DNA of 64,000 nt from Methanofollis sp. W23 (GTDB taxonomy: Archaea; Halobacteriota; Methanomicrobia; Methanomicrobiales; Methanofollaceae): assembly GCF_017875325.1 (NCBI RefSeq), contig NZ_JAGGMN010000001.1:372001-436000 (forward strand). Direction: 5' to 3'. A program made the translations under genes and the position numbers. A model generated the notes under the pieces. It saw only the letters and a list, made by a program, of their open reading frames with translations. It was not told where the DNA came from and did not search any database. Of this stretch, positions 8,483-15,754 are shown in pieces. Positions within the stretch are counted from its first letter, which is position 1. Each line of letters opens with the position of its first letter.

Positions 8483-9297
8483 CTTGTCATCCCCCTCCAC
8501 CTGAATCTCCGGTGTTCAATGGCCCTGAAGAGCCCGTCGATGAGCAGGCCGATCAGTCCGATGACGATCATTCCGGCGATGATCACCTGAACCTGTCCCC
8601 AGTTGTAGGCATACATGATCAGGTAGCCCAGGCCCGAGGTGGTGCCTGGCAACATTTCGGCCGCCACCACGCACATCCAGGCGATCCCGAACCCGACTCG
8701 TAACCCGGTCCAGATTGTCGGGAGGGAGGCGGGCATGATCACCTTGGCAAGAACCTGCCGCTGGCTTGCCCCGAAGGTGCGGGCAGACTCGACCCAGGTC
8801 CGGTTTACCGACTTGACCCCGTCGACGGTGTTGAGCAGCACCGGGAAGACCGCCCCGATGAAGATGATGAAGGTCATCGAGACGATCCCGGTCTTGAACC
8901 AGGCAAGGGCCAGCGGGATCCAGGCGAGCGGCGGGATGGGCCTGAAGAGTTGGACCGTCGTGTCGACGAAGTCCTCGACCCGTTGCCAGTAGCCCATCAC
9001 CAGTCCGACCGGGATCCCGACCAGGGCCGCGAGCCCAAAGCCCAGAATTACCCGTTCGATAGAGAGAAGGGCATTGTTGATGAGGCTCCCGCTCCCCAGG
9101 ATGTCCACGGTCGGGGTGGCAAGGACGGCAAGCACCGATTCAAGACGCGGGAGGATGAACTCATTGTTGATGAGGACCGCGGCGATCTCCCAGCAGATGA
9201 TGATCAGGATAGGGAGGATGGCCCCGAGGGCCCTCCTCCGCAAGGCAGTATTTTTCTGTTTCCGTGTTCTGTTCTTGGCTGTATCTGTTCCTTCCAT
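8479..9297 (-). CDS. ABC transporter permease, nitrate/sulfonate/taurine type
   Basis: 272-residue inner-membrane permease with about six hydrophobic segments. The coupling loop is SARTFGASQRQVLAKVIMPA (EAA motif, contacts the ATPase), and the N-terminal WEIAAVLINNEFILPRLESV is typical of SsuC/TauC. The ATG at 9297 shares one base with the stop of the binding-protein gene (TGATG), indicating coupled translation; a longer upstream frame lies inside that gene and was not chosen. Confidence 0.9.
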   Translation of the reverse strand: MEGTDTAKNRTRKQKNTALRRRALGAILPILIIICWEIAAVLINNEFILPRLESVLAVLATPTVDILGSGSLINNALLSIERVILGFGLAALVGIPVGLVMGYWQRVEDFVDTTVQLFRPIPPLAWIPLALAWFKTGIVSMTFIIFIGAVFPVLLNTVDGVKSVNRTWVESARTFGASQRQVLAKVIMPASLPTIWTGLRVGFGIAWMCVVAAEMLPGTTSGLGYLIMYAYNWGQVQVIIAGMIVIGLIGLLIDGLFRAIEHRRFRWRGMTR

Positions 9298-10520
9298 CAG
9301 ACTTCTTTCACCACCAGTCCGCTGTCTTTGAGGGCGAACTTGAGCATGACATCCTGGATGGAACCTTTCAACGGGGCCGCAATCTTCAGCGGTTTCCCCT
9401 CGGCTGCTCTGCTGTTCGCCCACTCGACGAAGGACGGCCAGTCGTTTACTGGTGCGGATGCAGCCACGACAAGTCCGGATCCCTCAGTATTAACGGGTTG
9501 GACGATCTTAATAGGTGTTCCTTTGTCGATGGCGCTGATCGCCGGCGGGGCGCCGACCCAGGCCATCTGGATGTTGTCGGTGGCGGCAAGCTGCATCAGG
9601 GCCGGGCCTGCGGCGCCGGAGACGAGGGTGACGTCGGCGATCTTCTCGCCGTTGACGATCAGCTCGAGATTTTCAGGCCTGCTCTGTGAGGGGTCTGTGG
9701 GCTTGAGGGCGATGCCGTAGTTCTCCTCGAAATATTCCCAGTTTTTGATCGCGACAAAGAGCGAGGCGTGATGGTCTGACATCAGGTAGCCGATGCTGAA
9801 CTTGTCAAACTTCTCAGGGGTGGCGATCTCGCCGGCGTCGATCATCGTCTTGCCTTCGGTGTAGGGCTGGGTGTTGAAGATGAGGTCGCGGCGCTCTTCT
9901 TTGGTGGCGTCTTTCAGGCTGCCGGTGAGGTAGCCGAGTTCAGACTGGGCGTCGACGAAGAGGTCGACCCCTTCCATCCACTTCTCTGAGGGTTCGCTGG
10001 TGAACTTGATCGTCGGGATCGCCTTCTCCAGGACGTCGACCGAGTTCACGGAGACGTCGCCGTAGGTGAAGTTGCCCTTGCCGACAAGCCAGTCGGCGAC
10101 GATCTCGGCGGACTCGTCCTGGTGCTCGTTGACGTACTGGTTGCCCAGGGTCGCGAGGGCGCTGACGGCGTTGACTGTGTCGGGGTGCTCCGCGGCAAAG
10201 GCGTCACTGGTGACGACGACGCAGCAGGGGTGGTCCTTCCACATGTCTTCGGGCGGGAGGTCCTGCGAGTACGAGGCGACCTTGCCGATCCCGCTGACGG
10301 TGGCGATCTCTACGAAGGGCTGCCAGGCGATGTAGCCGTCGATCTCACCGGTCGAGAGGAGCATCGGCATGGGGCCGACGCCCTGGCTGTAGGTGACGCC
10401 GACCTCAGCGCCTTCGGTTGTAGGGGTCGTCGGGGTCTCGGGTTCTGAGACGCACCCGGCGACGACGAGAAGAGCTGCAAGTCCGATGGCAAGGACTGCA
10501 GCAAGCATCTTGTTTGCCAT
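9297..10520 (-). CDS. Substrate-binding lipoprotein with permuted lobe order
   Basis: 407-residue binding protein for the adjacent importer. A signal peptide with lipobox VVAGC (Cys about 22) and a Thr/Pro-rich tether lead into the fold. The order is unusual: the segment usually found in the C-terminal half of NrtA/SsuA/TauA proteins (GEIDGYIAWQPF, DHPCCVVVTSDAFA, ADWLVGKGNFT) comes first, at about 58-200, and the segment that normally starts the mature protein (FSIGYLMSDHHASLFVAI, MAWVGAPPAISAIDKG, IAAPLKGSIQDVMLKFAL) comes last, ending abruptly at GLVVKEV. This is a circular permutation seen directly in the order of motifs. A TATA box (10543-10550) sits about 25 bases upstream; a start from a very short leader is likely. 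Confidence 0.85.
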   Translation of the reverse strand: MANKMLAAVLAIGLAALLVVAGCVSEPETPTTPTTEGAEVGVTYSQGVGPMPMLLSTGEIDGYIAWQPFVEIATVSGIGKVASYSQDLPPEDMWKDHPCCVVVTSDAFAAEHPDTVNAVSALATLGNQYVNEHQDESAEIVADWLVGKGNFTYGDVSVNSVDVLEKAIPTIKFTSEPSEKWMEGVDLFVDAQSELGYLTGSLKDATKEERRDLIFNTQPYTEGKTMIDAGEIATPEKFDKFSIGYLMSDHHASLFVAIKNWEYFEENYGIALKPTDPSQSRPENLELIVNGEKIADVTLVSGAAGPALMQLAATDNIQMAWVGAPPAISAIDKGTPIKIVQPVNTEGSGLVVAASAPVNDWPSFVEWANSRAAEGKPLKIAAPLKGSIQDVMLKFALKDSGLVVKEV

Positions 10521-10542
10521 GGGGTACTGGTCAGCCTCGGGA

Positions 10543-10550
10543 TATTTATA
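10543..10550 (-). promoter_or_regulatory. TATA box of the ABC importer operon
   Basis: TATAAATA on the minus strand, 23-30 bases before the ATG at 10520. Confidence 0.55.
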
Positions 10551-10560
10551 GGTCGTCGTC

Positions 10561-10618
10561 TTGCTGTCTCAGAACTATCCAATTGTGTCTTCTGTGGTCG
10601 ATTTGTGTCTTTTTGTCT
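10561..10618. promoter_or_regulatory. Phased direct repeats between importer and regulator
   Basis: Four similar 8-10 bp words with core TGTCT: TTGCTGTCTC (10561), AATTGTGTCT (10581), ATTTGTGTCT (10601) and TTTTGTCTAT (10611). Their spacing is 20, 20 and 10 bases, whole helical turns, so they fall on one face of the DNA. They lie just upstream of the importer TATA box and between it and the regulator gene. Likely binding sites for that regulator or another factor; this is inference. Confidence 0.5.
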
Positions 10619-10709
10619 ATGCAATGTACCTCTTCGTCCTCTCTTTTCCGGCGTATTATGTGGACATACGGGAGAACATTTATCATGCTTTACCCAGAAG
10701 GGATAACCC

Positions 10710-11243
10710 ATGATCCAGGCAGACCCGGTCGAGCGCATCATCAAGGCGGCGCTCATCTCTGACGAGGAGTTTGTGGCGGTCCTCCAGCATGTACTGAAGA
10801 ATGACCTGCGGGTGAGCGTGCGCGAGCTCTCTGAGCGGAGCGGGGTCGCCCAGAGCACGCTCTATAAGGTGCTCACCGGCAAACGTTCGCCCACGCTCCC
10901 CACCCTGCGGGCGATCGTCAATAGTGTCCGTTCATTCTCCCGTATCCCTGAAGAAGCCTTTATCGGGCTCATCGCCGCGCGCTATGTCCTGGAGTCCATC
11001 CAGGAGCGGACGGCGGTCGTCGATGGTCATGAGTACAGGGTACGGGAGTACCCGGTCTATACCTTTGAGGACGCGATCATCGCCGCCGTGCGGGCCGAGC
11101 GGGAGGGTGCCATCGCCGTCGTCTGCGCACCTATCGCCTCCTCGACGATCGAGCAGCTGGTCAGGATCCCGGTGACGACGATCGTGCCAAAGGACAGTGT
11201 CCAGCGGGCGATCGAGTCGGCGGCGCGCAAGGCGTGGTTGTAA
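10710..11243 (+). CDS. HTH (XRE-type) transcriptional regulator
   Basis: 177-residue protein with an N-terminal helix-turn-helix at about 31-60 (VRELSERSGVAQSTLYKVLTGKRSP), as in XRE/Cro-like regulators, and a C-terminal domain of about 90 residues (EYPVYTFEDAIIAAVRAEREGA...) of a type common in euryarchaeal regulators. It is transcribed divergently from the importer; the shared 190-bp region holds four phased repeats, making it the prime candidate for controlling that operon. TATA-like CATTTATCAT (10678-10687) lies about 24 bases before the ATG. Confidence 0.85.
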   Translation: MIQADPVERIIKAALISDEEFVAVLQHVLKNDLRVSVRELSERSGVAQSTLYKVLTGKRSPTLPTLRAIVNSVRSFSRIPEEAFIGLIAARYVLESIQERTAVVDGHEYRVREYPVYTFEDAIIAAVRAEREGAIAVVCAPIASSTIEQLVRIPVTTIVPKDSVQRAIESAARKAWL

Positions 11244-11376
11244 AGGGGGTTCAGGTGAGGATAGGGGGGCGGGCATCGGCTGAAGAATGGGATCGTTCCC
11301 TCTTGATCTTCTCCACTGCTGCTCAACTGGGGCCCGGGTTTCCCTGACCCACTTATCGCGAAGTTAGAGGCGGATG
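11244..11376. other. Intergenic, no gene seen
   Basis: Short stretch after the regulator with one family-like core (GGGGCCCGGGTTT near 11330). Leads directly into repeat copy 2. Confidence 0.4.
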
Positions 11377-11558
11377 GGCTCTGTAGAACCCCTCTGGATA
11401 ATTGTCTCTGCGGGGGCTTGCCGCCCCCCGGACCCCCCGCGAACACGATTGGTCGTGGACTGCAACGCACTTGTTATGGTCATCTATTCTGCCTTCCAGA
11501 TCTCATCGTGGTCTCGGGGGTCCGGGGGCTGAGCCCCCGGCTAAGTTTCTACAGAACT
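11377..11558. mobile_element. MITE-like element, copy 2, perfect 8-bp target duplication
   Basis: 182 bp. Left end GGCTCTGTAGAACCCCTC, right end TTTCTACAGAACT. It is flanked by the perfect direct repeat GGCGGATG (11369-11376 and 11559-11566). Inside are the two standard cores: a first one (GCCGCCCCCCGGACCCCCCG) and a second hairpin (GGGGGTCCGGGGGCTGAGCCCCC). This is the cleanest evidence in the window that the element inserts by transposition. Non-coding. Confidence 0.85.
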
Positions 11559-11604
11559 GGCGGATGAACATCGATCGACACTTTTACGTAACACGTTCAT
11601 CTGG

Positions 11605-11846
11605 GGGTTTGTAGAATACATCCTCTTTGCATCACACAGTCCTCCCCTGGGATCGAAATCCGTTGCCTTCCCTTACTATCAACCGCGGGGCGCCGCCCCT
11701 GGGATCCCCATGATGAAGATGGAAGCCGGAAGGTGGAGAGATGACCATAAAGAGGGTGCTGCCATCCTCGACCCATCATGTGGCGGGGGGATCGGGGGCG
11801 AGTGCCCCCTGTCAGAGAGATTCATCAAGAGGATTTTTACAGAGCC
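11605..11846. mobile_element. MITE-like element, copy 3
   Basis: 242 bp between GGGTTTGTAGAAT (left end, degenerate) and TTTTTACAGAGCC (right end). Contains a GGGGCGCCGCCCCTGGGATCC core and the AGAGAGATTCATCAAGAGGA segment shared with copies 1, 4 and 11. No flanking direct repeat was seen, so an end may have been replaced. Confidence 0.65.
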
Positions 11847-11887
11847 GATCAGAAGGATGATGTCCTATACCCACTATAGTCTCGACC

Positions 11888-12139
11888 ATGGGAGCCACGA
11901 CGGTGTGGGTGTCGCCGGAAACCAAGGAGCGGCTGGATGCGATAAAATGCCATCCTGACGAGACCTACGAGGACGTGATCATCAGGCTGATCGATATTGC
12001 CATAGATTCAGAACCCCTCAGTGAGGAGACGCTCAAAGCACTCGATGAATCGGTTGAAGACATTAAAGCCGGCCGCCTCTTCACCCTTGACGAGGTCCGC
12101 GCAGAGCTCAGGGCTGGATGGCGTACGAAGTCAGAGTGA
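11888..12139 (+). CDS. Putative antitoxin of a type II toxin-antitoxin pair
   Basis: 83-residue protein starting MGATTVWVSPETKERLDAIK, the short beta-strand plus helix form of archaeal ribbon-helix-helix-like antitoxins, with an acidic C-terminal half (LKALDESVEDIKAGRLF, DEVRAELRAG) of the sort that wraps the toxin. The toxin gene overlaps its end by 22 bases, the usual coupling. Such antitoxins bind their own promoter together with the toxin. The pair lies between repeat copies 3 and 4. Confidence 0.8.
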   Translation: MGATTVWVSPETKERLDAIKCHPDETYEDVIIRLIDIAIDSEPLSEETLKALDESVEDIKAGRLFTLDEVRAELRAGWRTKSE

Positions 12140-12393
12140 CGCCATCTGTCATATGGCGGATGCGCCACCTCCCCGAAGAGGTCAGAGAGAGGATCCTTGA
12201 TGAGGTGGAGAACCTTGCCCGGCAGCCTGATCCATCCTTGCATGTGAAGATATTGCAGGGAGGGAGTGCGATGCCACTTTGCTCTTTTCGTGTCGGGGCG
12301 TACAGGGCGATCCTGACTATCCATCATAAAGAGGTGCAAAAAATTGTGGTCGTCGTAGTGGGTCACCGGTCAGAGGTCTATCGAAAAATCTAA
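12118..12393 (+). CDS. relE: RelE/ParE-type toxin
   Basis: 91-residue RelE-fold toxin; family members cut mRNA in the ribosome A site or poison gyrase. YEVRVTPSVIWRMRHLPEEVRERI, then GSAMPLCSFRVGAYRAILTIHHKEVQKIVVVVVGHRSEVYRKI: the basic R-x-G-x-YR core and the C-terminal GHR.EVY are characteristic RelE features. Start overlaps the antitoxin by 22 bases. A RelE-type ribonuclease is more likely than ParE because of the closing GHRSEVYRKI. Confidence 0.85.
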   Translation: MAYEVRVTPSVIWRMRHLPEEVRERILDEVENLARQPDPSLHVKILQGGSAMPLCSFRVGAYRAILTIHHKEVQKIVVVVVGHRSEVYRKI

Positions 12394-12406
12394 GCCTCTC
12401 TTTTTC

Positions 12407-12598
12407 GGCTCTGTAGATTCCTCTTCCTTTCATCGAGGTCATCGCAAAACTCTCCAGACCTCCCTCAGAAGAGAGGGCAGGAAGGCAGAGCGATGATTGT
12501 GACGATGGGATGCGAGCCCCTATCAATCATCATCACCGGGAGGACCGGGGCGGCCACCCCCTGTCAGAGAGATTCATCTAGAGGATTTCTACAGAGCG
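12407..12598. mobile_element. MITE-like element, copy 4
   Basis: 192 bp starting 14 bases after the relE stop. Left end CGGCTCTGTAGATTCC, right end GAGGATTTCTACAGAGCG; interior has GGCAGGAAGGCAGAGCGATGAT and the CTGTCAGAGAGATTCATC segment seen in copy 3. The flanks TCTTTTTC and CTTTTGCG do not match, so no target duplication is claimed. Confidence 0.7.
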
Positions 12599-12851
12599 CT
12601 TTTGCGTGACCTTTCCCTCTGCAGTCTCGCCCGTGTGAGGCGGTGAATTTGACTCTGTCGGATCCCCTGCCTCCCCCGGTCCGCTCTTCTTCCTTGGGTT
12701 CTGGGGCGCCGCGCCCACCCCTGGTGTGTATGGTGGGGCAAGGTGGTCCATTCATGCTCACGTTTAGAATTGACGAGGAGTTTTGCAGGGCCGATTTTCC
12801 ATATTTTTGATCTTCGAACTTCTGATAGGCATAGGATGGTCCCAAAAACCA

Positions 12852-12861
12852 GATATATAAA
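12852..12861 (+). promoter_or_regulatory. TATA box and conserved leader of secreted paralog 1
   Basis: GATATATAAA, about 145 bases before the ATG at 13005, implies a 5' leader of roughly 120 nt. The same box and a similar leader (GTGTGGATGGCGTG..., CTCATCTCCGGTCGAGG...) precede paralog 2 at 14285, so promoter and leader were duplicated with the gene. Confidence 0.5.
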
Positions 12862-13004
12862 TTGAACGCGATTGATCAGTGTGGATGGCGTGTACCGGTA
12901 CTCATCTCCGGTCGAGGCGGTGAACTCCTTCTCATTTCCGGTGCCTGCACCCAACCCCTCTCAACGCCCCCTGGTATGGGAAGGAGATCAGAGAGGTGAA
13001 CCGC

Positions 13005-13652
13005 ATGAAAAGAAAAACCAAATTCCTGTCATTATTACTCGTACTGACACTGTTCACGTCTGGACTTGTGGGATCTGTTCTCGCACAAGAGAGTGATCTG
13101 AATGGATGTGTAGAACTCACGTATGAAGAACATGCAGATGCCGTTCGAGAAATGAAATCAAATGAAAAAATTCTTGACATTTATGGGGATGTTCCAGAAT
13201 TCAAAGATGCACGTGACCGACGCGTCTGGTATGATCGGTTGGACGATTTTCACGATGAGACCTTTGACTCGATAGCGAAACCTCGCCTATACCCAGATGG
13301 GCCTATTATTGGTTACGGGTATGATATCGAGGGGTATCTCGACGTTGGCATTCCTGACACCCTGCCTGAGGAACATCTCGAAGACACCATGGATGCACTC
13401 TCTCAACTCATCGATGAAAAAGGGAGAGAGATGGGTTTTGAAACCATCCCCGTCAAATTTACGAGCGTCGATCCGGACAGTCTCGTGCTTCATACTCATG
13501 TGCTTGAAAATCCTCAGAACCGTTCAGCGATCGAAGGGATCGGGATTCAGGCCCTTGTGGGAATGGATATTCTCGGCATTCGGGATCTTGTTTCAGAATG
13601 TACAATGTCCGGGAGGTACAATATCAGCCTCGCAGGATCGGGCATGATGTGA
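13005..13652 (+). CDS. Secreted protein of unknown function, tandem paralog 1
   Basis: 215-residue exported protein. A positively charged start (MKRKTKFLSLLLVLTLFTSG) and a cleavage-like VLAQE give a signal peptide of about 28 residues. The mature part has no family I recognise; the strongest segments are EFKDARDRRVWYDRLDDFHDE, KPRLYPDGPIIGYG and ENPQNRS. The ATG at 13005 was chosen over a GTG at 12996 because GAGAGGTGA lies five bases before it. The gene 1.4 kb downstream encodes a close relative. Codons and GC are lower than in the operons around it, hinting at an accessory origin. Confidence 0.8.
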   Translation: MKRKTKFLSLLLVLTLFTSGLVGSVLAQESDLNGCVELTYEEHADAVREMKSNEKILDIYGDVPEFKDARDRRVWYDRLDDFHDETFDSIAKPRLYPDGPIIGYGYDIEGYLDVGIPDTLPEEHLEDTMDALSQLIDEKGREMGFETIPVKFTSVDPDSLVLHTHVLENPQNRSAIEGIGIQALVGMDILGIRDLVSECTMSGRYNISLAGSGMM

Positions 13653-13681
13653 GAGCACGTCTCAGAGATATGTCATGAACG

Positions 13682-14045
13682 TCACTCCGAGCGGTGCTTT
13701 GTAGTGTGGAGGGATCCTTGCTTTTCACTCCATGGCAACGAATCAAAGCATTGCTCAATCGCCGCCTCCTGGCTATCTTCATCCGTGGGGGCCCGGGGGT
13801 GCACCCCCCGCGAGACGGCGGCGTCCCATCGTGCGAGGGCCATCGCGTTCTCCAACGCGCCGGGTTCCGGGTGGAATTTTTTGATGAGGCCCAGGCGTCT
13901 CAGGTCTTCAGTCGGTTCCAATCAGCATCACCTTCGGTCCTTTCAGCACGTTCGCGACGGAGGGATCGTCTGCGGCGGTCCGCTCCGCCATCTCTTCGGG
14001 CATGAAGAAGGCATAGTTGATCACTCTCTCGAGCGCCTCCCTGGT
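13682..14045 (-). pseudogene. Frameshifted gene remnant between the two paralogs
   Basis: Two minus-strand frames join into one protein-like text: EALERVINYAFFMPEEMAER...NVLKGPKVMLIG in one frame, then EPTEDLRRLGLIKKFHPEP, GALENAMALARWDAAVSRG in another, the switch falling at about 13910-13921. No start codon in context and no promoter. I do not recognise the family; a Rossmann-like strand (VMLIG) followed by a helix is visible. Probably the tail of a gene that has lost its beginning. Confidence 0.35.
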
Positions 14046-14209
14046 GCGTTTTGCCCTTGATGATCTTCCACGCTGCAGTCTCCCCTGATTGTCATTCGAC
14101 GGGGGCCCGGGTTTTTTCCCGGTGTGATAGTGTGGGAAGGCACGTCGATCAGAAGTTCTCCTCGGAACGATTTTGATGTGGTATGCTGGAGGCATGCTTT
14201 TTGCTTCAT

Positions 14210-14228
14210 GCGTGATTCTACAGAATCC
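14210..14228. repeat. Half-copy end of the intergenic repeat family
   Basis: TGATTCTACAGAATCC preceded by TTGCTTCATGCG, the same join of terminal repeat and sub-terminal segment as near 36.9, 47.14 and, inverted, 15.08 and 54.21 kb. No partner end was identified. Confidence 0.5.
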
Positions 14229-14284
14229 TCTCCCTATTATTCGCTGTTATCTCTCCTGGTATGCATAGGGCCATCCCACAAAGC

Positions 14285-14294
14285 AGATATATAA
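14285..14294 (+). promoter_or_regulatory. TATA box of secreted paralog 2
   Basis: GATATATAAA about 145 bases before the ATG at 14438, in the same position as in paralog 1. Confidence 0.5.
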
Positions 14295-14437
14295 ATCCAG
14301 CAAGATTTCTCGATGTGGATGCCGTGGTCCGGTGCTCGTCTCCGGCCTGGTCGATGAAACTCCCTTGCACTCCGGTGCCTGCGTCCGGTCCTTCCCGAGG
14401 TCGATGGTACAGGAGGGGGACTGGAGAGGTGAACGGT

Positions 14438-15073
14438 ATGAGAAGAAAAACCAGATTATTGTTCGTCTTGCTTATCCTGACGTTGTTCACATCCGGGTGT
14501 GCGGGATCTGTTTCCGCACAACAGGGTGACCGTGAAGAGAGTGATCTGAATGGATGTATTGGACCAACGCTTGAAGAATATACAGATGCCATTCGGGAGT
14601 TGAGATCACATGAAATCGTTCTGGGCATTTATGGGGATCTTCCGGAATTCAAAGATGCACGTGACCGACGCGTCTGGTACGATCGATTGGACGATTTTCA
14701 CGATGAGACCTTTGACTCGATAGCGAAACCTCGTCTCTACCCGGACGGCCCGGTTATCGGGTATGGATGTGATGCCGAGGGGTATCTCAGCGTCGGGATT
14801 CCTGACACCATGCCTGAAGAACATCTGGGGGACACCATGGATGCACTCTCTCGACTCATTGATGAGAAAGGGAGAGAGATGGGTTTTGACAACATCCCGG
14901 TCAAATTCAGGAGTGTCGATCCAGACAGTCTCGTGCTTCATACTCCTGTGCTTGAGAATCCTCAGAACCGATCCCAATCATCGATCGGAGGGATACAGGT
15001 CCAGGCCCTTGTGGGGGTGGATATTCTCGACATCCAGAATTTTCTTTCAACACTCACCATCCTGGGGAGATAG
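14438..15073 (+). CDS. Secreted lipoprotein of unknown function, tandem paralog 2
   Basis: 211-residue paralog of the protein at 13005-13652; the regions EFKDARDRRVWYDRLDDFHDE, KPRLYPDGPVIGYG and ENPQNRS are nearly identical. Here the signal reads LFTSGCAGS, a lipobox, so this copy is probably lipid-anchored while copy 1 (TSGLVGS) is cleaved or released: a small divergence in cell location. The start is set by GGAGAGGTGA six bases upstream. Function unknown. Confidence 0.8.
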   Translation: MRRKTRLLFVLLILTLFTSGCAGSVSAQQGDREESDLNGCIGPTLEEYTDAIRELRSHEIVLGIYGDLPEFKDARDRRVWYDRLDDFHDETFDSIAKPRLYPDGPVIGYGCDAEGYLSVGIPDTMPEEHLGDTMDALSRLIDEKGREMGFDNIPVKFRSVDPDSLVLHTPVLENPQNRSQSSIGGIQVQALVGVDILDIQNFLSTLTILGR

Positions 15074-15754
15074 AATATCGGCCCTGTAGAATTGGGCATG
15101 AACCCCGGGCCCACGCATACGCGATGAAAAATTCTTGGTGGTCTCCGGGTTATGAATCCTTGCTCTCTCTTCGAAGCAGGAACCAAATAGGACCACCATT
15201 TCATTGCCGCCCTCACCTCTCTTCGTCGTGGGGGGACGACCCGAGGGAGTAGACAAATAAGATTCTCCGATGAGGGCGGCCATCTGATCGACGTGCCTTC
15301 CCACAGGCTTGCGCCAGGGACTCTGTCCCCGGACCCCGGGGATGAAGAGAGGGCCGGGAAGGCGAAGGGCTGATCATTCAGAAGATGTATCTGCTCTCTG
15401 CATATCAGTCATGAGGAGCCTCAGTGTGATAAAATCATCATTCAAACCTATAGGGGGGATATTCGAGATCATTTTCATGGTAAATTCTCTTGATGTCTCT
15501 CTCTGGCAGGGAGGTACTATGCTCTCTCATGATCCTCCATGGTGCGGCCTCTTCCAATCGCCACTCAACAAGGAGTTCGGGTTCCTCGAACCCCTCATCA
15601 CGAAGATTGACAGGGACCGCATCGACCGAAGCATCAGGTCGCCCCCATCACCGGTGCACACCAGATTATTTCCCTCTCCCGGCCCTGCCGCTCCCCTCAT
15701 CCCTCCCGCCGTCCCCACAAGTTCATTTCCTCTCGGGCCGCAAGGTACACCACC
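15074..15754. other. Intergenic with repeat half-copies, no gene seen
   Basis: 681 bp. GGCCCTGTAGAATTGGGC at 15080 is a family end. A core in reverse orientation (GCCAGGGACTCTGTCCCCGG...GAAGAGAGGGCCGGGAAGGC, 15308-15364) and the ATCATTTTCATGGTAAAT segment (15470-15487), also present at 54.6 kb and inverted at 6.58 kb, follow. No RNA gene or convincing reading frame noticed. Confidence 0.5.

Noticed and set aside
11377-12598. CRISPR array suspected from repeated GC-rich words
   Set aside because: Repeats are unequal in length, inverted as well as direct, and irregularly spaced, with no cas genes.
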